A stretch of DNA of 64,000 bases from Bernardetia sp042180575. Its GTDB lineage: Bacteria > Bacteroidota > Bacteroidia > Cytophagales > Bernardetiaceae. Positions 36,170 to 45,674 of the stretch are shown here, one piece after another. A model generated the notes under the pieces. That model was given only the letters and a program-made list of their open reading frames with translations. It had not been told where the DNA came from and did not search any database. Each line of letters begins with the position of its first letter. Positions within the stretch are counted from its first letter, which is position 1. The translations under genes were made by a program, and so were the position numbers. The stretch lies in the NCBI RefSeq assembly GCF_042180575.1, contig NZ_CP170094.1:1798001-1862000 (forward strand), in the 5' to 3' direction.

Positions 36170-38590
36170 TTAGAAAGGATACCCAATAGCAATATTCAAG
36201 ACTAAATTTTCTTTTCGCCAATCTTTATCTCTAATTTTTATCTGACTGGCTACCCACCGTTCATTTTCTGGAAGCCAAGGTTTGCTAAGAGGAAAAGCTA
36301 CATCAAAACGAAGAACAAAAAAAGTAACATCAACTCTAAGTCCTGCACCAACACCCAAAGCAATATCATTTATAAAATTATTTGAATTAAATAATCCTCC
36401 TTCACGATTTTTGTCATTTTTCACAAGCCAAACATTTCCTGCATCTGCAAAAACAGCACCTTTAAACACACTATAAATAGGAAAACGATATTCAATATTT
36501 GCTTCCAAACGCATATCCCCTGTTTGGTCGTAAAAAAGTCCACTTGTACTATCTTTTGAAATATACGAACCAGGTCCTATCGAACGAGCTTGAAAGGCAC
36601 GAATACTATTTGCTCCCCCTGCAAAAAACTGCTTTGTATAAGGCAAAACATCAGCATTTCCATAAGGAATACCCACACCAGCAATAAAACGAGTGGCTAT
36701 TTTGTGATGGGTTTCATCATTAAAATTGATATAATACCTAAAGTCTATATCTGCACGAGCATATTGTGCATACGGCTCACTAAAAATAGTATAGGGTTCT
36801 GCACCACTAGATTTCCTAGACACAAAAATACTTTGAATACTATGAATTAGATTTCCACCTATGTCAATATTTCCATTAAAAAATAGATGGTTTTTATTTT
36901 TTCTAGTATTTTCATCTACACCAGCAGCACTTTGATAGGTAAATGAATAATTTCCACCAAAAATAAATTGATTTTGAAAACTTCGCTGTAAAAGTGGATT
37001 ATCTCCAATCGCTTCATTGAAAAGACTGGTTGTGTCCATCAAACGCACATAATTTATAGAGATTGGATTAAAACGGTGTCTTTTAGTGGCTGTTTCTTGC
37101 CAATCGTAACCAAATTGAGCTGTTCCAGAAAGTAATTTGAAATAGTTTACTCTACTTAATAATCGTATATCTCCTTGAAAAACAGTTTTGGGAACATACT
37201 TTTGAGCCAAACTAGGAATTTTAATTGGCGTAATAAAACGAGGAATATATACTTCCAAACCAGCACCAAGTTCATACGAGTAAAGTCCATTTTGTTGGTT
37301 CGGTTGTTCGACGCTTTGATTTGAGTTGCGTCCACTAACTTGCGTTTCGAAACGTCCATCTAAACGAACAACTAAAAGTTCTGCACCACCAAAAGCATTT
37401 TTGTTGCGATAACTCATATTTAATCCAGGACCTGCAAAATTATTTGACTTCGAAACCAAATTTAGCTCTGCTCTCAGTGATTTTCTTTTTGCAGGAACAA
37501 GCTGAATATACGCATCTAAATAACCTTCACTTCCTAAAGAATCAACAGGTTTGTATCGAATATCTGCAAATTTTAAAGCTCCTAATCCCATCAAGCGTTT
37601 TAAAGTTTGTTCGTGTCTTTCTGCTGAATATAGTGTATCAGGGTCTAAAAAAATAGAACGAGCCAATATTTCTGGACGAAACTGACACTCTTCCATCATA
37701 CAATAAAAAGTAGAATCTCCTTCTAACCTTCCTATTCTCTGCAATTTTTTAGAATTTTGTACAGAATCCATTCCCATTTTATAATTGGGAAATAAAAATA
37801 CATTTCGAATTCGGTAAGGCTTTCTAGCAAGATTGGGCATTTGCTTTTTTACCTGCATATAAACATTCATTTTTCGATTGCCGATTGTCGAATCTACTTT
37901 ATAGATGATAAATTTATCACTAAAATAAAAATACCCTCTTTCTTTTGCATAATCATTCAACCTACTTCTTTCCTGTTCTAATAGCTGAAAATTATAAGGG
38001 TTGCCTGTTTTCAAGAGTGTTTCTTTTTGTGCATTATTTAGGACACTTCCTAGTGGCTCAGGTTCTTGAGGAAAATTAATGGTATCTAATCTGTAAGGTT
38101 GATAAACAGTAGGAGTATAAATTATTTCTGCTGTTTTTCCATCTTGTTTGATTTTTGCCTCTGTTTCTGCTTGAAAATGACCATTTGCCAAAAGCCTATT
38201 CAAAATAAGTTTACGAACTCGTTCTTCATTCACATCTTTTATAAGAATAGGAGGTTTTCCAACTTTGGTCATTACCCAGTGCTTAAAACCTTTTTCTTTT
38301 TCAGTATAAAATGTATGATAAAAAGCCAACCTTGGGCGCATCCATAAAAATTTTGTATTTGGTTCTGGCGACAAAACTTCTTCAGCTTCTAGTTCAATAC
38401 GGTCTTGTTCTGGGATTTTGCCTTCTTTTCTATCCCATTTTATTTCGCTTCCTGTATATAATGGATTTTCTTTGGTGATTTTACTCATCCCAGTACAGCC
38501 ACTAATAAAAAAAATACTACCTAGAAAAAAGCTAATTATAAAAAAATGTGCAAAAAAATGAGGTACGAAAAGAGAAAAAATGTTTCGCAT
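36170..38590 (-). CDS. tamL: TamL-type BamA/TamA outer-membrane assembly lipoprotein
   Basis: The 806-residue protein has an N-terminal signal with a lipobox (SIFFISGC), POTRA-like repeats (about 95-340; VNEERVRKLILNRLLANGHFQAE, RRIGRLEG-type motifs) and a C-terminal 16-strand BamA/TamA barrel (about 375-806), ending NLVLNIAIGYPF with the family motif GGANSIRAFQARSIGPGS. Such lipid-anchored TamA homologues (TamL) are specific to Bacteroidota and partner with TamB for outer-membrane protein or lipid insertion. No tamB is adjacent here. Symbol given by family resemblance only. Confidence 0.85.
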   Translation of the reverse strand: MRNIFSLFVPHFFAHFFIISFFLGSIFFISGCTGMSKITKENPLYTGSEIKWDRKEGKIPEQDRIELEAEEVLSPEPNTKFLWMRPRLAFYHTFYTEKEKGFKHWVMTKVGKPPILIKDVNEERVRKLILNRLLANGHFQAETEAKIKQDGKTAEIIYTPTVYQPYRLDTINFPQEPEPLGSVLNNAQKETLLKTGNPYNFQLLEQERSRLNDYAKERGYFYFSDKFIIYKVDSTIGNRKMNVYMQVKKQMPNLARKPYRIRNVFLFPNYKMGMDSVQNSKKLQRIGRLEGDSTFYCMMEECQFRPEILARSIFLDPDTLYSAERHEQTLKRLMGLGALKFADIRYKPVDSLGSEGYLDAYIQLVPAKRKSLRAELNLVSKSNNFAGPGLNMSYRNKNAFGGAELLVVRLDGRFETQVSGRNSNQSVEQPNQQNGLYSYELGAGLEVYIPRFITPIKIPSLAQKYVPKTVFQGDIRLLSRVNYFKLLSGTAQFGYDWQETATKRHRFNPISINYVRLMDTTSLFNEAIGDNPLLQRSFQNQFIFGGNYSFTYQSAAGVDENTRKNKNHLFFNGNIDIGGNLIHSIQSIFVSRKSSGAEPYTIFSEPYAQYARADIDFRYYINFNDETHHKIATRFIAGVGIPYGNADVLPYTKQFFAGGANSIRAFQARSIGPGSYISKDSTSGLFYDQTGDMRLEANIEYRFPIYSVFKGAVFADAGNVWLVKNDKNREGGLFNSNNFINDIALGVGAGLRVDVTFFVLRFDVAFPLSKPWLPENERWVASQIKIRDKDWRKENLVLNIAIGYPF

Positions 38591-38713
38591 TTGATAAAAC
38601 GAGGATTAAACTATGAAAATGAAGAAATACAAGATATACTTTGCTTTTGTATCAACTTTTATATCTCAATTTTGTTTGGTGTAACAACTTCTAAATCAAC
38701 TTACTTTTAAAGC

Positions 38714-38749
38714 AAAAAAACAGAAACTCAAAAATTAAGTTCCTGTTCT
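38714..38749 (-). terminator. Terminator after the 38767 gene
   Basis: On the minus strand AACAGGAACT and AGTTTCTGTT form an imperfect stem followed by T-run. Confidence 0.7.
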
Positions 38750-38766
38750 TTAGACTTTCTATTTTT

Positions 38767-39153
38767 TTACTCTTCATCAGGATAAGGCACAAACACAAAC
38801 CTTGTAAAGCCTTCATCAATAACAAAAAGACAACAAAATTCTTCTGGATTTTTGTAAGCAACTTTAAAACGTTCGCTGCCTTCTTTATCCAAAATATTTC
38901 TTTGCTCAAACTCTTCTAAGAAAGAAGCATAATAATCCCATTCCAACTCAGGCATTTCACGTTGCGAAAATAAAACTTGTCCGATAGGTTGTTTTGCTTT
39001 ACAAATTGGAAAAACAGGATACGAAGAAAAGCCTCTTTTTTTGATTTGATAAGCAGCTTCTTTCAAATTATCTGCAATCTTGACAAAGTTTGTCGTTAGT
39101 TTGCCTAAATATTTTGAGTCTAACTCTGCATCGTTGTAATTTTCTATATCCAT
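38767..39153 (-). CDS. Conserved hypothetical protein
   Basis: The 128-residue cytoplasmic protein begins MDIENYNDAELDSKYLGKLT and contains PVFPICKAKQPIGQVLFSQRE, a KVAYKNPEEFCCLFVIDEGFTRFVFVPYPDEE end and a charged, helix-rich centre. I recall similar proteins as conserved unknowns in Bacteroidota but no function. Its start codon is directly preceded by a heptamer array (CAGTTAx units). The stop is 53 bp before TamL on the same strand. Confidence 0.65.
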   Translation of the reverse strand: MDIENYNDAELDSKYLGKLTTNFVKIADNLKEAAYQIKKRGFSSYPVFPICKAKQPIGQVLFSQREMPELEWDYYASFLEEFEQRNILDKEGSERFKVAYKNPEEFCCLFVIDEGFTRFVFVPYPDEE

Positions 39154-39195
39154 TCTTAATCAGTTAGCAGTTACCAGTAATTAGTAACCAGTTTA
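39154..39195 (-). repeat. Heptamer leader repeat, CAGTTAC type
   Basis: From the start codon outward the plus strand reads 7-bp units TCTTAAT, CAGTTAG, CAGTTAC, CAGTAAT, TAGTAAC and CAGTTTA. The array abuts the ATG of the minus-strand gene. Confidence 0.8.
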
Positions 39196-39213
39196 AATAC
39201 ATTTTAATTTTAT

Positions 39214-40662
39214 TTAGCGAATAACTTCTCTTGGAAAACTTACAATACTTTCGTATCCGTTTTCATCAACCGTAGCTACTCCAAAAAGATAATTGTCGAT
39301 GACAATATTTTCTAGTACAAAGGTAATTTGTTCTGTTGTATTTGTATCATTTTGATAAAATTCTTTTGGCACAAAACGAGCATTTTGCCATTGTGGAGCA
39401 GTGGTTTCTCTCCAATAAATTTTGTAACCTACAATAGTAGAGGAAGTACTTGAGTTTTCTTGTTTTGGTCTGTCCCAAGAAAGCGTAGTCGAAGGCTGAA
39501 CAGCTCCACCGATTTTTACATTTTGAGGTGCTAAAGGCGACCAACCCAAACCTGCAAGTACAATCGCATTGACCGAGGTGAGTTTTGCCAAATACTCAAA
39601 ATTTACTCCTGCTACTACATCACCATATTTTATTCCATCTTCTTCTCTAATATCTTGATGCTGACGGTTATAATTTTCGTGGCTTTCCATGATACGAACA
39701 CCTGCAAAACCTTCATCATTAAAAGGTCTATGATGTCCACCTCTTCCAAATCTATCCAAACGATAAATCATTGTAGGATTCATTTCAGGCATATACTTTT
39801 GAGTTGTAGCATGAATATAACGAGCAAGCTGGCGAGAAATTCCGTCTATTTCGCCTCCGTAATAACGTCTTCTATTTCTTTCTTGTTTGGTTTCGGTAAT
39901 GGGATTTGGTTCTGAAAAAATACGAAAACTACGATTATCAATCACACCATTAACACCCTCAATATTTCCAATCATATCATTATTGATTACTCCAATTATA
40001 TCCCAATTATCCTTTTTTGCTTGTTCTGCCATAAATTTACCTCCAAAAAGTCCTTGTTCTTCGCCTGAAAGAGCAGCAAAGGCAATACTATTTTTGAATT
40101 TAGATTTTCCTTCAACATGATATTTTGATAAAACTCGTGCAGCTTCCAAAATACCAGCAATTCCTGTCGCATTGTCATTCGCCCCTTGTGCATCAATCGT
40201 ATAATTAGTTACGTCAGAAGCACGAGAATCAATATCGCCAGACATGATAGCATAACTATTAGGGTTTTCTGTTCCTCTCAAAATAGCAACTACATTGACA
40301 ATCCAAACATCATTTACGATGCGCTCATTTGCTCCTTTTTTGAGTAAATTCCTTTGATAAGAAACTTCTAAACAACCATTACATTCTACCGAAATTTTAT
40401 CAAACTCTGCTTTTATCCATCTTCTAGCTGCGCCAATTCCACGAGTTTCTGAAACAGTATCTGAAAGTGTATGACGTGTTCCGAAGTCTGCTAATTTTTT
40501 GACATCATTTTCTACATTTTGAGTAGAGATATTTTTTATAATATCATACATTTTAGGGTCGTATTCAGAATAGCTTTCAGAATTTTGAGCAAAACTTTGA
40601 GTAAAATAAAAACTAGAAAATAATAGAAATACAGAAAGTAAAGGGATATGAAGTAATTTCAT
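39214..40662 (-). CDS. Secreted M28-family metallopeptidase with C-terminal FN3 domain
   Basis: The 482-residue protein has a signal peptide (ends SFAQ, residue 26), an M28 aminopeptidase domain (about 35-375) and an FN3-like domain (about 385-482). Zinc-binding residues visible are Asp163 (GANDN), Glu201-Glu202 (LSGEEQG), Asp229 (NNDMIGN) and His310 or His311 (GRGGHHR). The usual first ligand His of GH-x-DS is Asp143 here (SGDIDSR). The substrate is unknown; family members remove N-terminal residues from peptides. The loss of one ligand may alter metal use or activity. Confidence 0.82.
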   Translation of the reverse strand: MKLLHIPLLSVFLLFSSFYFTQSFAQNSESYSEYDPKMYDIIKNISTQNVENDVKKLADFGTRHTLSDTVSETRGIGAARRWIKAEFDKISVECNGCLEVSYQRNLLKKGANERIVNDVWIVNVVAILRGTENPNSYAIMSGDIDSRASDVTNYTIDAQGANDNATGIAGILEAARVLSKYHVEGKSKFKNSIAFAALSGEEQGLFGGKFMAEQAKKDNWDIIGVINNDMIGNIEGVNGVIDNRSFRIFSEPNPITETKQERNRRRYYGGEIDGISRQLARYIHATTQKYMPEMNPTMIYRLDRFGRGGHHRPFNDEGFAGVRIMESHENYNRQHQDIREEDGIKYGDVVAGVNFEYLAKLTSVNAIVLAGLGWSPLAPQNVKIGGAVQPSTTLSWDRPKQENSSTSSTIVGYKIYWRETTAPQWQNARFVPKEFYQNDTNTTEQITFVLENIVIDNYLFGVATVDENGYESIVSFPREVIR

Positions 40663-40758
40663 CTTAGGGAGAGTTAATTTTATGGATTAAGTTTTAATTC
40701 TTTTCAACTCAAATAATAAGATTTAGTTTTTGAATTAGATAATTACTTGCTTGAAACT

Positions 40759-41334
40759 CTATTCTATAAAACCTCCATTAGCATTACGAAATATTCTAGG
40801 TTTACTTTTAAAATAACTAATTGTACGAATTGCTTTAGTAGAGTCTTCTTCTGAAACATGCCAATATAAAGAAGTCCTGACTGTATCAAGATTATTTTTA
40901 TGGCTAATTCTTATTTTGGGAGAATAAGTGTCTATATTTTTCTCCATAATCTTATCCAAATAAACATAATCAAACTTTTCTATAGCATGATTAAACTCTT
41001 TTATGTCAATAGGTAAATTATCTAATGAATCAGACAATATTTGATGATTACAATGACTTGGAATTAGAAAAGTATCTTCTTCATAACAAAACCCTTTTGC
41101 TACCACATCATTTATATCTTCGGCATAAATTTGATAATAGACTTTTAAACGTTTTTTAGTTTTTGGTTGAAAATTGATGTAGCCACAGCTTCCAATAATT
41201 GTATCACATTCTACAAGTTGATTTGTATCAATATCAAATACATCATCAAAGGGATTATAAGTAGGAGTTTGTTTGTAAAACATAATTCCAAGACAAAGAA
41301 GAAGAGCCGAACAGAGATAAAATAATCGTTTCAT
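40759..41334 (-). CDS. Hypothetical secreted or membrane-anchored protein
   Basis: The 191-residue protein has an N-terminal hydrophobic segment (about 3-19, RLFYLCSALLLCLGIMF) and then a soluble region starting PTYNPFDDVFDIDTNQLVEC with four Cys in the soluble part. I do not recognise the family. It lies between the M28 peptidase and the tuf terminator and is probably monocistronic. Confidence 0.6.
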   Translation of the reverse strand: MKRLFYLCSALLLCLGIMFYKQTPTYNPFDDVFDIDTNQLVECDTIIGSCGYINFQPKTKKRLKVYYQIYAEDINDVVAKGFCYEEDTFLIPSHCNHQILSDSLDNLPIDIKEFNHAIEKFDYVYLDKIMEKNIDTYSPKIRISHKNNLDTVRTSLYWHVSEEDSTKAIRTISYFKSKPRIFRNANGGFIE

Positions 41335-41410
41335 AACTTGAATTTATCAAAAAAAATGGAATTAAGAGTAATTTGAGAAAGATTATTTAATAGAAATAAT
41401 ATTCAAACAT

Positions 41411-41453
41411 AAAAAAAATGACATTACTTTCAAAAGAAAATAATGTCATTTTT
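41411..41453 (-). terminator. tuf terminator
   Basis: AAAAATGACATTA and TAATGTCATTTTT arms with A/T-rich loop, about 60 bp after the tuf stop on the minus strand. Confidence 0.85.
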
Positions 41454-41512
41454 AAATATATGATTTATTAATCGTTTTTTATTCAGCTTATGAAAGAGAA
41501 TAAAAATTTAGA

Positions 41513-42697
41513 TTAAAGAATTTCAGTTACTTGACCAGCACCTACTGTACGTCCACCTTCACGGATAGCGAAACGAAGACCTTTTTCCATTGCAATTGGT
41601 TTCAACAATTCAACAGTAATAGTGATGTTATCACCAGGCATAACCATTTCAACTCCTTCAGGAAGTTCAATAGCACCAGTTACATCTGTTGTACGGAAGT
41701 AGAACTGAGGATTGTATCCTTTAAAGAATGGAGTATGACGACCACCTTCTTCTTTCTTCAATACGTAAACTTCTGCTTTAAATTTAGTGTGAGTAGAAAC
41801 CGAACCTGGCTTAGCGATTACCATACCACGTTTGATTTGTTCTTTATCAACACCACGTAAAAGAATACCAGCGTTATCACCAGCTTCAGCAGCATCTAAT
41901 AATTTACGGAACATCTCTACACCTGTAACAGTAGATTTGATTGGAGCTTCACCTAATCCTAAGATTTCGATTGGCTCACCTACTTTGATAGCACCACGTT
42001 CTACACGACCAGTAGCAACAGTACCACGACCAGTAATAGAGAATACATCCTCAACAGGCATCAAGAATGGTTTGTCTGTAATACGAGGAGGCAATGGAAT
42101 ACCTTCATCAACAGCAGACATTAAAGCCAAAACAGTATCAACCCACTTGCCTTCTCCGTTCAATGCACCAAGTGCAGAACCTTGAACAACAGCGATGTTA
42201 TCACCATCAAAATCATAGAAACTTAAAAGATCACGGATCTCCATTTCTACAAGTTCTAATAATTCTTCATCATCTACCATATCCACTTTATTCATGAATA
42301 CAACGATAGAAGGAACACCTACTTGGCGAGCCAAAAGAATGTGTTCACGAGTTTGAGGCATAGGACCATCAGTAGCAGCTACCACAAGAATAGCTCCGTC
42401 CATTTGAGCAGCACCAGTAACCATGTTTTTTACATAATCGGCGTGACCTGGACAGTCAACGTGAGCATAGTGACGATTAGCTGTCTCGTACTCTACGTGA
42501 GAAGTGTTGATAGTAATACCACGCTCTTTTTCTTCAGGAGCGTTATCAATTGAGTCAAAACTACGAGCTGCAGAGTGACCTGCATCTGCTAATACTTTCG
42601 TAATTGCTGCAGTTAAAGTAGTTTTACCGTGGTCAACGTGACCAATAGTTCCAATATTTACGTGAGGTTTCGAGCGATCGAAGGTTTCCTTAGCCAT
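41513..42697 (-). CDS. tuf: Elongation factor Tu
   Basis: The 394-residue GTPase has GHVDHGKTTLT (P-loop), DCPGHADYVK, NKVDMVDDEELL and SALGAL motifs with domains 2 and 3 intact (VEDVFSITGRGTVATGRVERG, GQVTEIL at the end). It delivers aminoacyl-tRNA to the ribosome. It lies directly downstream of tRNA-Tyr, tRNA-Gly and tRNA-Thr on the same strand, the arrangement also seen upstream of tufB in E. coli. Base composition is higher in G+C than the neighbours, as usual for highly expressed genes. Confidence 0.98.
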   Translation of the reverse strand: MAKETFDRSKPHVNIGTIGHVDHGKTTLTAAITKVLADAGHSAARSFDSIDNAPEEKERGITINTSHVEYETANRHYAHVDCPGHADYVKNMVTGAAQMDGAILVVAATDGPMPQTREHILLARQVGVPSIVVFMNKVDMVDDEELLELVEMEIRDLLSFYDFDGDNIAVVQGSALGALNGEGKWVDTVLALMSAVDEGIPLPPRITDKPFLMPVEDVFSITGRGTVATGRVERGAIKVGEPIEILGLGEAPIKSTVTGVEMFRKLLDAAEAGDNAGILLRGVDKEQIKRGMVIAKPGSVSTHTKFKAEVYVLKKEEGGRHTPFFKGYNPQFYFRTTDVTGAIELPEGVEMVMPGDNITITVELLKPIAMEKGLRFAIREGGRTVGAGQVTEIL

Positions 42698-42798
42698 CTT
42701 AACAAAGAATTTAAAATAGTATGAGAATAGTATGAAAAGGTAATTCTTAATAAAATAATAACATAACCTATATGATACACTTGGTAGAGCCTACGTAG

Positions 42799-42870
42799 AG
42801 CCAACGATGGGAATTGAACCCACGACCTCTTCCTTACCAAGGAAGCGCTCTACCCCTGAGCTACATCGGC
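42799..42870 (-). tRNA. tRNA-Thr(GGT)
   Basis: The 72-nt cloverleaf has acceptor GCCGATG pairing with CGTTGGC, anticodon loop TTGGTAA (GGT) flanked by CTTCC/GGAAG, and GTTCAATTC in the T-loop. CCA is not encoded. Confidence 0.95.
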
Positions 42871-43033
42871 TTATAGCATGATACAAACTTTCCATAATCT
42901 AGTCTCTTGTTTTATTTTTTTAGAGGATTAGTCTAAAAACATAAAATAGAGATTAGTGAAAAGTTTGTGTCTAATTAGTGTTATCTAATGTTGCTATAAA
43001 AAATACCAATAGTTATGTATCAGATTATATTAG

Positions 43034-43106
43034 AGCGAGAGACGAGGCTCGAACCCGCGACCTACAGCTTGGAAGGCTGTCGCTCTACCAACTGAGCTAC
43101 TCTCGC
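43034..43106 (-). tRNA. tRNA-Gly(TCC)
   Basis: The 73-nt cloverleaf has acceptor GCGAGAG pairing with CTCTCGC, anticodon loop CTTCCAA (TCC) and GTTCGAGCC T-loop. No encoded CCA. Confidence 0.95.
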
Positions 43107-43224
43107 ATATAAATTGAGGTTTAAGATAAAGTCTTAAAAATCAAAGTTTGGTTTTATTTGAAATAATACCATCTATTCCTAATGAATAAATATAAAAATA
43201 ACTTTACAAATGTAAAAATTATTG

Positions 43225-43307
43225 TGGGGGGAGCAGGATTCGAACCTGCGAAGAAATTAATCAACGGATTTACAGTCCGTCCCAGTTGGCCGCTTTGGTA
43301 TCCCCCC
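43225..43307 (-). tRNA. tRNA-Tyr(GTA)
   Basis: The 83-nt class II tRNA has acceptor GGGGGGA pairing with TCCCCCC, anticodon CTGTAAA (GTA), a variable arm (TTGATTAATTTCTTC region) and GTTCGAATC T-loop. It is the first gene of the Tyr-Gly-Thr-tuf cluster. Confidence 0.95.
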
Positions 43308-43556
43308 AACTAGATTTGTTTAGCTTTTTCTAAACATTGCTTCAAAACAAATTTAAAATTTTGTGTTTAGTTTGTGTGTTAAAGCGAGTGCAAAAGTACA
43401 GACTTTATTTTTACAATCCAAATTTTTTAAATAAAATTTTAAATTATTTTTCAGAAAAACTGTTAATTACTTAAAAAGTAAGCTGTTATAAATTTAATAA
43501 TTTACTTGATGTAAACTTAACAAATCTATAATTTGTTTTTAGTCTTTTTCGTTCCA
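43308..43556. other. Intergenic region, secG to tRNA-Tyr
   Basis: Promoter space for the tRNA-tuf cluster on the minus strand. It is A/T-rich; no gene or repeat was found. Confidence 0.4.
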
Positions 43557-43595
43557 TTTCTAACTAAATTAGTTGAAAATTAATTTAGTTAGAAA
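43557..43595. terminator. Hairpin downstream of secG
   Basis: Perfect 15-bp arms TTTCTAACTAAATTA and TAATTTAGTTAGAAA with a 9-base loop, about 60 bp after the secG stop. Confidence 0.75.
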
Positions 43596-43655
43596 TAGTT
43601 TGAAATTATGTTGCTGTATTTTTTAATCCTAACCTTTTGTTAGAATATTCTATCT

Positions 43656-44027
43656 TTATTGTTGTCCTTCAGTTTCTTTATCAGGATCAGAAGGGTTTGT
43701 TACATCATTTTGATCAAGCTGAGAACCACCCATTTGGTTAGGGTCAAGTTGTTCTTTTGCTTTTTCAACGTTTGGACTAATATATGTATCTGCTGGTTTT
43801 GCGTCAGTAAGGAGTGTTGCTCCAATACTTCCAACAAAAACAATAGCTATAAGTGTCCACGTAATTTTTTCCATTATGTTAGTGGTATTTTTTGCTCCCA
43901 TGATTTGATTTGCGCCTGCGCCTCCAAATTCTTTAGAGATTCCACTACCTTTCGGTTCTTGTGCGAGTACTACGACCATTAAAAGAATGGCAACAAATAG
44001 TACAATGCTAATTAAGACGTATAACAT
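43656..44027 (-). CDS. secG: Preprotein translocase subunit SecG
   Basis: The 123-residue protein has two membrane helices (about 2-22 and 53-72) joined by the SecG loop LAQEPKGSGISKEFGGAGANQIMGAKNTTNIMEK, and a charged Gln/Asp-rich tail. It is the accessory channel subunit of SecYEG at the inner membrane. The tail is longer than in E. coli, common in Bacteroidota. Monocistronic. Confidence 0.9.
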   Translation of the reverse strand: MLYVLISIVLFVAILLMVVVLAQEPKGSGISKEFGGAGANQIMGAKNTTNIMEKITWTLIAIVFVGSIGATLLTDAKPADTYISPNVEKAKEQLDPNQMGGSQLDQNDVTNPSDPDKETEGQQ

Positions 44028-44158
44028 ATATTTGTTTCTTAGATTTCAAATTTTGATTCTCTCAAATTATATATTTCTTCTTTTAGAAATTATTGAGAGC
44101 GCAAAGAAAGCACTTTTTTAGGGATTATCAAAAAAATGCTTGAAAATACTTTGATTTT

Positions 44159-45469
44159 TTATTCAAAATCTTGATATAACAAGTATTTTTTTCTCCTTGC
44201 TTTATACTCTTCTAAGTCTTTTTGCCATGTTTTTTTGATTTCTTGTTCTGTCAAACCTGCTTTTATTTGGTCTTGTAGTTTATCATTTCCTGCTAGTGTA
44301 TTGAAATAAGAATTGAAGAAATTATCTTTTTTACCTTCTAAATTCTCATCTTTTATCATCTGATAAAATTCTAAAATAGGTTTTAAAGAAAAACTGCTTT
44401 CTAGCTTTTGAGTTTGATAATCAATTCCATAACAAAGTTTGTTTTCGAAAGGTGGATATTTCGCACCTTCATTTGGTTTTGGAGTGAAAGAAATAGTAGA
44501 TTTTTTTTGTGGAAAACTAGGATGCCCCACAACTTCAAAAGGAAAGTCTGTTCCACGTCCTACGCTCATTGTTGTTCCTTCAAAAAGACACAAAGAAGGA
44601 TAAAGTAAAATAGAATTTTGAGTAGGAAGATTTGGCGAAGGTGCGATATTTAGCGTGTAATTATCCTTGTGGGAATAGTTTTGACACGAAATAACTGTTA
44701 AGTTGTCTCCTAATTGTATCTTTTGTTTTTTGCCATTTTCTAGCCATTTTTCGCCTTCTATCATCTTTGCAAGTTCGCCTACTGTCAATCCGTGAACAAT
44801 CGGAATTGGGTGCATTCCTACAAAAGATTTGTACTTTTCTTCTCTGATACAACCATCCACATAAAAGCCGTTTGGATTTGGTCTATCTAAGATTATAATT
44901 TGTTTGTTATACTCGGCAGCAGCTTCCATACAATAGTGCATCGTGCTGATATAGGTGTAAAAACGTGCGCCAACATCTTGAATATCAAAGATTAGAACAT
45001 CGATATTTTCTAATTGGTTTTTAGTTGGTTTTTTATTTTTTCCATACAAAGAAATTATATCAATTCCTGTTTTGGTGTCTTTTCCATTTTTGATTGTTTC
45101 GCCTGCACTGGCTGTTCCACGAAAACCATGTTCGGGAGCGAAAATAGTTTGTATATTTATTTTATTTTCGTTATTATTTTTGAGTAAATAATCTACTAAA
45201 TGAAGGGAATCATTATCTTTATAAATGACTGAAGTATGATTGACAATCATTCCGACACGTTTGTTTTTGATTAAATCAAAATACTTTTCTGTTTGGGCTG
45301 CGCCTATGATAATTTGTTTTGATTGGCTTGAGTTTGATATAATTTCTGTTTTGGTTGAATCTTGATTGACCATTTCGGTCTTATTTTCTTGAGAAATAGC
45401 GACTTTATTATTGGTACAAGAAAAAAACAAGAGGGAGAAAAGCGAAAGATAGAGAGTAATTGAGTTCAT
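44159..45469 (-). CDS. DUF1343 lipoprotein, NamZ-like exo-N-acetylmuramidase
   Basis: From ATG 45469 the 436-residue product begins MNSITLYLSLFSLLFFSC, a lipoprotein signal. A TTG-initiated extension to 45538 exists but would bury this signal and is not preferred. DUF1343 motifs include VGMIVNHTSVIYKD, TIFAPEHGFRGTASAGE, DVLIFDIQDVGARFYTYISTM, LDRPNPNGF and LFEGTTMSVGRGTDFPFEVVGHPSF. The family includes NamZ, which removes MurNAc from the non-reducing end of peptidoglycan fragments; MurQ in this window could recycle its product. Localisation is probably the outer membrane or periplasm. Confidence 0.88.
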   Translation of the reverse strand: MNSITLYLSLFSLLFFSCTNNKVAISQENKTEMVNQDSTKTEIISNSSQSKQIIIGAAQTEKYFDLIKNKRVGMIVNHTSVIYKDNDSLHLVDYLLKNNNENKINIQTIFAPEHGFRGTASAGETIKNGKDTKTGIDIISLYGKNKKPTKNQLENIDVLIFDIQDVGARFYTYISTMHYCMEAAAEYNKQIIILDRPNPNGFYVDGCIREEKYKSFVGMHPIPIVHGLTVGELAKMIEGEKWLENGKKQKIQLGDNLTVISCQNYSHKDNYTLNIAPSPNLPTQNSILLYPSLCLFEGTTMSVGRGTDFPFEVVGHPSFPQKKSTISFTPKPNEGAKYPPFENKLCYGIDYQTQKLESSFSLKPILEFYQMIKDENLEGKKDNFFNSYFNTLAGNDKLQDQIKAGLTEQEIKKTWQKDLEEYKARRKKYLLYQDFE

Positions 45470-45674
45470 TTTTTTATTTAGTGAATGGTTGATTTTAAGA
45501 TTTGAATTTAGAGTTTTTATTAAGAAGTCATTTAGCAATGATTAAAATATCAAATAGCTTAAACTTTTTCGAAACAAGAGTGTTTTTGAAATAATTATTG
45601 ATAAACCTTCAAAAATTGTTATTTTTAGCCTTTAATTAGATATTCCATTTTTTCAACTGAAATTTTTACAGCTC

